Notes under the pieces: generated by a model | Database searches by the model: none | Seen by the model: only the letters and a program-made list of their open reading frames with translations | What the model was told of the DNA's origin: nothing | Position numbers and translations under genes: made by a program | Part shown: piece after piece, positions 6,659 through 10,149 of the stretch | Numbering within the stretch: position 1 is the first letter of the stretch | How the letters are laid out: every line of letters begins with the position of its first letter | DNA from: Thermoplasmata archaeon | GTDB lineage: Archaea > Thermoplasmatota > Thermoplasmata > Halarchaeoplasmatales > Halarchaeoplasmataceae | Direction: 5' to 3' | DNA length: 10,149 nucleotides | NCBI GenBank assembly: GCA_019594305.1 | Contig: JAFDTZ010000081.1 | Span: forward strand, 1-10,149

Positions 6659-7138
6659 TCACAAGACCTGGAAATAAAGTATATCCTTGATCGTGCCTTC
6701 CCGATCTTTCTTGGGTCTTAGGACGGCCTCCACCTTTTTGCCCATGAAGTCCTTGTCCGGTTCATCGGATTTGATCACTCCCAGATGAGCTCCGTCGGTA
6801 TCCTCAATATCGATGAGGGCGATGATCTTGGGCTCTTCCAACTTCTCTCCATAGGTGTTGAGTTTAGCTCTGGTGAACAGTCGTACCGTTCCTGCGGCAG
6901 GTACTTCAAACCAGTTCTCCTCCGGTATCTCTACAAAGCAATCCTCACAGTAAAGTCTCGGAGGAAAGAACACGGTACCGCACTCTTTGCACTCCGATGC
7001 CAGGAAGGTGTCGTTCTCCATAAGATGTTTGAAGAACCTATCTCCCGCGGCACCGCTGGTGTACAGATTATCCACCTGAAGGTTGCCTCGGTAGTGTACT
7101 GGATCTAGGGGGTTCGTCTGCTTTTCTAAAAAGGTCAT
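6659..7138 (-). CDS. DUF35 zinc-ribbon/OB-fold protein (acyl-CoA-binding partner), second in operon
   Basis: 159 residues from the ATG at 7138. DUF35 proteins pair with thiolase-fold enzymes: an N-terminal helical part contacts the partner, a rubredoxin-like zinc ribbon follows, then an OB fold; in characterised complexes they bind or channel acyl-CoA. Numbered from the GTG at 7141, residues 33-42 form the helix FxxHLMEN-type segment. Zinc ligands are C51, C54, C65 and C68 (CKECG ... PPRLYCEDC), and the OB fold runs about 77-158 (AAGTVRLFTRAKLNTYG ... VEAVLRP). GTG (7141) and ATG (7138) are adjacent in-frame starts. AGGAGG at 7148-7153 lies 6 bases before GTG and 9 before ATG; I prefer ATG. 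The start overlaps the upstream DUF35 stop (TGATG), so translation is coupled. It is the last gene of the operon. The zinc ribbon is intact. Which thiolase-fold subunit it binds is unknown. Confidence 0.9.
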   Translation of the reverse strand: MTFLEKQTNPLDPVHYRGNLQVDNLYTSGAAGDRFFKHLMENDTFLASECKECGTVFFPPRLYCEDCFVEIPEENWFEVPAAGTVRLFTRAKLNTYGEKLEEPKIIALIDIEDTDGAHLGVIKSDEPDKDFMGKKVEAVLRPKKDREGTIKDILYFQVL

Positions 7139-7674
7139 CACTCATCACCTCCTTCTAGAGGTTTAAAGTATTTGATGTCCCTGATCGAACCTGTACGTTC
7201 TTCTTCAGGTTTCCAGACCGCTTTCACCTTCATGCCTATGTGAAGGTCTTCAGGATCCATCTCTCCGAAGTAGTGCATGAAACCGTGCTTCGGAGATGCA
7301 CCGTCGATAGAGACTACTCCCACTAATATAGGGTCCTCTATCCTGTTGGCATCCGGATCGAGATACGATCTAGAGAAGGTTTCCACCTGTCCCGTATCCT
7401 GTAGATATACCCATTCGTCCGTGGGCCCGTAGCAGTGTTCGCAGAACATCCTTGGAGGGACGATAACACGGCCGCAGGGCTTGCATTTTCTAGCAACTAT
7501 ATTGCCTTTCTTCAGTTCCTTCAAGAACCTGCTGTTGGCCGGCCCTACGCTGTAAGCGTACTGGGCTTCGACCTCCCACCAAGTGTACGTGACCTTCTTT
7601 TCTCTGATATCTTTACTTGAAACGTGTGTTCCAGGTGCGTATTTCGGATGTCCTTGTATTTTTTCTTCCGTCAT
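7138..7674 (-). CDS. DUF35 zinc-ribbon/OB-fold protein, first in operon
   Basis: 178 residues, with the same architecture as its downstream neighbour but a longer N-terminal part (about 1-55, rich in Tyr/Trp around TYTWWEVEAQYAYSVG). Zinc ligands are C64, C67, C78 and C81 (CKPCG ... PPRMFCEHC); the OB fold covers about 86-172 (TGQVETFSRSYLDPDANR ... VKAVWKPEEERTG). The ATG at 7674 lies 4 bases after the stop of thiolase-fold protein B. A GAGGAG site (7683-7688), 8 bases upstream, sits inside the end of that gene. DUF35 proteins of this kind are partners of archaeal acetoacetyl-CoA thiolase/HMG-CoA synthase, of the steroid aldolase Ltp2 (ChsH2) and of the benzylsuccinate-pathway thiolase (BbsA). 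The role here is presumably to bind the CoA substrate for A or B. The two DUF35 proteins are clear paralogues but not near-identical. Confidence 0.9.
   Translation of the reverse strand: MTEEKIQGHPKYAPGTHVSSKDIREKKVTYTWWEVEAQYAYSVGPANSRFLKELKKGNIVARKCKPCGRVIVPPRMFCEHCYGPTDEWVYLQDTGQVETFSRSYLDPDANRIEDPILVGVVSIDGASPKHGFMHYFGEMDPEDLHIGMKVKAVWKPEEERTGSIRDIKYFKPLEGGDE
7148..7153 (-). promoter_or_regulatory. Shine-Dalgarno site of the last DUF35 gene
   Basis: Minus-strand AGGAGG followed by TGATGAGTGATG. It sits inside the preceding DUF35 gene and can serve either the GTG at 7141 (6 bases) or the ATG at 7138 (9 bases). Confidence 0.75.
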
Positions 7675-7678
7675 CTTA

Positions 7679-8839
7679 TCATCTCCTCAGTACCATTACT
7701 GTACCCATCTGCATTATATCGCCCCAGGCCTGGCCTACACCCACCTGTGGATCACCGGGTATCTGCCTTTTACCCGCTTTACCAGCCAGCTGCCAGTAGA
7801 GTTCGCATATCTTCTGACCCATTGTAGCTGCGATCGGATTGCCGACGCCTAGAAGTCCACCCGAGGGACATATCGGCATGTCGCCGTCCCTTTCGGTCAC
7901 TCCTTCCCTGGTGAGTATGGGTGCTTCTCCTTTGTCACAAAGGAGCAAACCTTCCATGTGATGCAGTTCCTTGTAGGTGAAGGGGTCGTAGGGCTCTGCG
8001 AAGTCGATCTCCTTTCTGGGGTTCCGTATGCCCGCCATCTTGTATGCCATCCTTGCTGCGTTGGCCACGTACTGCGGGAAGTATAGGTCCCTATTGGTCC
8101 ACATTGAGCTGGCTATGTTCCATCCCACACCATCAACTAATACGGGGTCATCGGTGAATTGCCTTGCCTTCTTTTCGTTGCAGAAGATCAGTGCGGAGGC
8201 ACCGTCGCTAGGCGGACTGATATCGAGTCTGTTAACAGGCCATGCCATCATCTCTGAATTGAGCACGTCGTCCACGGTGATCTTCTCGTCGGGCAGCTGG
8301 GCACACGGGTGTCCAACGGCGTTCTTCTTGTTCTTTACCGCAACCCTGGCGATGTCTTCCTTCTTGATGTTGTGTTTGGTCATGTATCGGTTCATCTCCA
8401 TGGCGAAAAGCCATACTAGGTTTGGAGTTAGCGGTCTGTCCAATATGGGGTCCCAGATGGTTTGGAAAGCAGTCTGTGGATGAGGATAACAGCCCCCCAT
8501 CTTCTCCTCGCATACAACCATGACCATATCCGCAACACCCGAAGCGACGTGCCACCAGCCGGCTATGGGTGCGAAGACTCCGGTACCGCCGCCGTTGAAT
8601 ACTCTAACGTAGGGCTTGTCTTTGGCACCGGCGCCGTCGAGAAGGTTCTCTCCTTTCATGTGGATACCGTCGAAGGCACATGGAGCACTGCCCATAACAA
8701 CCATATCGATGTCCGAGTTATCGATACCTGCCTCTTCCAGGGCCATCTTAGCTGCTTGGAAGGATAGTTCTTTACCTGTTTCCTTTAATCTTCTCCTGAA
8801 AAGGGTCATGCCTCCGCCCAGTACAGCAACGTCGTTCAT
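7679..8839 (-). CDS. Thiolase-fold protein B (SCP-x/Ltp2-like), lacking the catalytic Cys and His
   Basis: 386 residues from the ATG at 8839, the usual length for the SCP-x-type thiolase family. The fold is recognisable from VAVLGGGMTLF at the start, the ALEEAGIDNSDID segment, VGHPCAQLPDEKIT and DVLNSEMMAWP, the SDGASALIF strand, and the SGGLLGVGNPIAAT loop (327-339). Catalytic positions deviate. Where thiolases have the nucleophilic Cys (CASG) this has G84-G85-T86-G87. The HDxF His is Tyr (Y284 in PYDPF), and the His of GHPxGATG is Asn (N334). DUF35-paired Ltp2-type aldolases likewise lack the thiolase residues and use Tyr, so a retro-aldol or other acyl-CoA C-C reaction, or a non-catalytic partner of A, is more likely than classical thiolysis. 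I reject the longer start at 8899, because GGGAGGTG (8845-8852) lies 7 bases before 8839 and that ATG overlaps the previous stop (ATGA). Function is inferred; the fold is firm. Confidence 0.88.
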   Translation of the reverse strand: MNDVAVLGGGMTLFRRRLKETGKELSFQAAKMALEEAGIDNSDIDMVVMGSAPCAFDGIHMKGENLLDGAGAKDKPYVRVFNGGGTGVFAPIAGWWHVASGVADMVMVVCEEKMGGCYPHPQTAFQTIWDPILDRPLTPNLVWLFAMEMNRYMTKHNIKKEDIARVAVKNKKNAVGHPCAQLPDEKITVDDVLNSEMMAWPVNRLDISPPSDGASALIFCNEKKARQFTDDPVLVDGVGWNIASSMWTNRDLYFPQYVANAARMAYKMAGIRNPRKEIDFAEPYDPFTYKELHHMEGLLLCDKGEAPILTREGVTERDGDMPICPSGGLLGVGNPIAATMGQKICELYWQLAGKAGKRQIPGDPQVGVGQAWGDIMQMGTVMVLRR

Positions 8840-10089
8840 GCTTTCACCTCCCGGCCGAATACCGCTACCGCACCGGTTCCGCCGGTTAAGCCCCGCCATG
8901 ATTGAGCCATGCCAAAAGTTGGATCGGATACCTGTCTTTTTCCTCCATGTCCTCTCAACTGTGTGATTATCTCCAATGACCTCTGCATCCCGGTGGCCTC
9001 CAAGCAGTTACCCACTCCGAAGGAACCTCCGGACAGGTTAGTAGGCAGGGAACCTTCTTTACTCAGCTCTCCCTCTTCCAGCAATTGGGCGGCCTCTCCT
9101 GGTCTTGCTAATCTCAGGGCTTCAAGGTGCTGAAGTTCCTTGTAAGAGAATCTATCATCGACTTCCACTATATCCAGTGTTTTACGTGGATTCTTTATAC
9201 CCGCCATCTTGAAAGCCATTTTCGAGGCTTGGGTGGCGTAGCCTGCATCCATACCCCTGCTCGACAACCACGGTGTTTCCGAATTGTATCCGAACCCGTT
9301 GAGGTATATCGGTTCGATACCCAGGTCTTTGGCAACACTTTCCTCGGCAAGAACGAAACAGATAGCGCCGTCCACAAGGGGACTGATATCCAGTTCCTTG
9401 ACCGGGTCAAAAACATATTCCGAATTCATCACATCATCCTCGGATATGAGCCCTTCGTAGTCCGCATAAGGATTATCGAATGCGTTCTTTTTGTTCTTTA
9501 CAACTACGGAAGCACATTGTTCTTCTGTGGTACCAGTTGATTTCAGATAGTGCTGCATCTCCAACCCTGCAAGGAAATAAGGGTGTACTCTATCCTTCTC
9601 GTCGGAGGCTCCCACTAGTGGTTTTGGTCTTTTCTCGGGATACTTGGGGGATCCGGCATACTTCATTCTTTCCACCGAGCCTACCACGGGTTTCTCGAAT
9701 ATCGGATCCATAGCATGGAGCACCACATCACCGTAGGTCAATAGGTCGGATACCTTGCTGTGGGTTTCCACAGCAACCGTGTCCATCAGTCCGGTCATTA
9801 TCTGCATATAGGCATTTCCCAATCCCTGTATTCCGTCTCCGCAAACGGTACAACAGGGCCGCTGCACAGCACCTATCTGGTCCGGTACGAACTCGTCGAA
9901 TATACTGAATCCTTCCCAGTAGTCCTCGGCACATGTAATAAAACTGTCAACGTCCTTTCTCGGATTGATCCCTGCATCGACATATGCCTTTTTACACGCC
10001 TCGTACATAAATTCCTTCCAGCTAACATCCGGAGTCATAGAATTAAAGTCTGTGTTACCGACTCCAATCACGCATATTTTTCGTGTCAT
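8836..10089 (-). CDS. Thiolase-fold protein A (SCP-x-like), Cys kept but His residues replaced
   Basis: 417 residues, first gene of the four-gene operon. Thiolase features are CVIGVGNTDF at the N-terminus, the nucleophile helix CGDGIQGLGNAY with C83 at the expected position, DVMNSEYVF and SPLVDGAICFVLAEE in the middle, and the C-terminal loop SGGSFGVGNCLEATG (353-367) and GGTGAVAVFGR end. Two catalytic positions differ from canonical thiolases: the HDxF His is Asp (VDDRF, D311), and the His of GHPxGATG is Asn (N361). An unusual CCTVC cluster (79-83) surrounds the nucleophile. It is paralogous to protein B (shared DPI, VVVKNKKNA, MAFKMAGIKNPRK and KEL blocks). The ATG at 10089 has GGTGA (10097-10101) 7 bases upstream and a TATA-like box near 10107-10118. 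Likely role: CoA-thioester C-C bond enzyme acting with protein B and DUF35 subunits. Substrate unknown; a mevalonate-pathway acetoacetyl-CoA thiolase is unlikely because no HMG-CoA synthase is present and the His residues are lost. Confidence 0.88.
   Translation of the reverse strand: MTRKICVIGVGNTDFNSMTPDVSWKEFMYEACKKAYVDAGINPRKDVDSFITCAEDYWEGFSIFDEFVPDQIGAVQRPCCTVCGDGIQGLGNAYMQIMTGLMDTVAVETHSKVSDLLTYGDVVLHAMDPIFEKPVVGSVERMKYAGSPKYPEKRPKPLVGASDEKDRVHPYFLAGLEMQHYLKSTGTTEEQCASVVVKNKKNAFDNPYADYEGLISEDDVMNSEYVFDPVKELDISPLVDGAICFVLAEESVAKDLGIEPIYLNGFGYNSETPWLSSRGMDAGYATQASKMAFKMAGIKNPRKTLDIVEVDDRFSYKELQHLEALRLARPGEAAQLLEEGELSKEGSLPTNLSGGSFGVGNCLEATGMQRSLEIITQLRGHGGKRQVSDPTFGMAQSWRGLTGGTGAVAVFGREVKA
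8845..8852 (-). promoter_or_regulatory. Shine-Dalgarno site fixing the start of thiolase-fold protein B
   Basis: Minus-strand GGGAGGTG with GGAGG 7 bases before the ATG at 8839. The ATG overlaps the stop of protein A (ATGA). This makes the upstream in-frame candidate at 8899, which lies well inside gene A, unlikely. Confidence 0.85.
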
Positions 10090-10106
10090 TTTTTATTCAC
10101 CATTTA

Positions 10107-10124
10107 TCATATATATTTCCCGGC
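10107..10124 (-). promoter_or_regulatory. Possible TATA promoter of the thiolase/DUF35 operon
   Basis: Minus-strand CCGGGAAATATATATGAT contains a BRE-like purine stretch and a TATATAT box about 24 bases before the ATG at 10089. That would put the transcript start at the start codon, yet GGTGA at 10097-10101 also looks like a ribosome site. The operon may therefore instead continue from a gene beyond the window edge. Both readings remain open. Confidence 0.45.
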
Positions 10125-10149
10125 CTGATATACCTTGGTAAGTATCTCG

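Noticed and set aside
6479..6721. 80-residue plus-strand ORF across the metG promoter
   Set aside because: It overlaps the metG start, its promoter, the terminator and the end of the DUF35 gene. Its composition follows AT-rich noncoding DNA (KDKKNKRK), and it has no ribosome site.
8028..8483. 151-residue plus-strand ORF inside thiolase-fold protein B
   Set aside because: It is fully antisense to a clearly recognised gene; no ribosome site or recognisable domain. It is a shadow of codon bias.
8840..8899. 20-residue N-terminal extension of thiolase-fold protein B
   Set aside because: It lies inside the end of gene A, has a non-thiolase Arg/Gly-rich sequence, and the GGGAGGTG site and ATGA overlap mark 8839 as the start.
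7679..10089. Assigning A and B as mevalonate-pathway acetoacetyl-CoA thiolase
   Set aside because: The archaeal mevalonate cluster carries HMG-CoA synthase with one thiolase and one DUF35. Here there is no synthase, and key Cys/His residues are missing.
10093..10149. Tail of an upstream minus-strand gene before protein A
   Set aside because: All three minus-strand frames stay open from the window edge to stops at 10107-10109, 10097-10099 and 10093-10095. One frame (EILTKVYQAGKYI) looks protein-like, but 13-18 residues are too few, and a TATA-like box lies in the same place.

Overview
The window reads as chromosomal DNA of a euryarchaeon-type archaeon. It carries an archaeal RuBisCO end fused by a 4-base overlap to AMP phosphorylase, a euryarchaeal archaeosine synthase (ArcS), an archaeal-type methionyl-tRNA synthetase and DUF35 proteins. 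It also has AT-rich TATA-box promoters, T-tract terminators and frequent ATA (Ile) and AGG (Arg) codons. The exact lineage cannot be fixed from this sequence. I see no mobile element, CRISPR array, tRNA or rRNA.

Layout. Bases 1-1914 (+) hold the C-terminal third of a form III-type RuBisCO large subunit and a complete AMP phosphorylase. These are two enzymes of the archaeal AMP-to-3-phosphoglycerate route. Facing them with only 2 bases between stop codons is ArcS (-), which modifies G15 of tRNA. A 75-residue conserved-looking protein of unknown role (-) follows, with its own promoter, Shine-Dalgarno site and terminator. Bases 3890-4127 are an AT-rich divergent promoter region containing four tandem 8-base units (TGYACNNN). 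They lie just before a possible 53-residue gene (+). metG (-) occupies 4303-6495 and appears to be leaderless.

Bases 6659-10089 (-) are one tightly coupled operon, in transcription order: thiolase-fold protein A, thiolase-fold protein B, DUF35 protein 1, DUF35 protein 2. Genes overlap by 1-4 bases or lie 4 bases apart, with strong Shine-Dalgarno sites. Both thiolase-fold proteins lack parts of the usual thiolase catalytic set: A keeps the nucleophilic Cys but has Asp and Asn where His is expected; B has Gly in place of Cys, and Tyr and Asn in place of His. DUF35 partners and a Tyr at the B position recall the actinobacterial steroid side-chain aldolase Ltp2-ChsH2, so an acyl-CoA aldolase or other C-C bond enzyme is as plausible as a thiolase. 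This operon is the most interesting part of the window. The tandem-repeat region before the 53-residue ORF is second.

There is no gene-free stretch longer than 300 bases.
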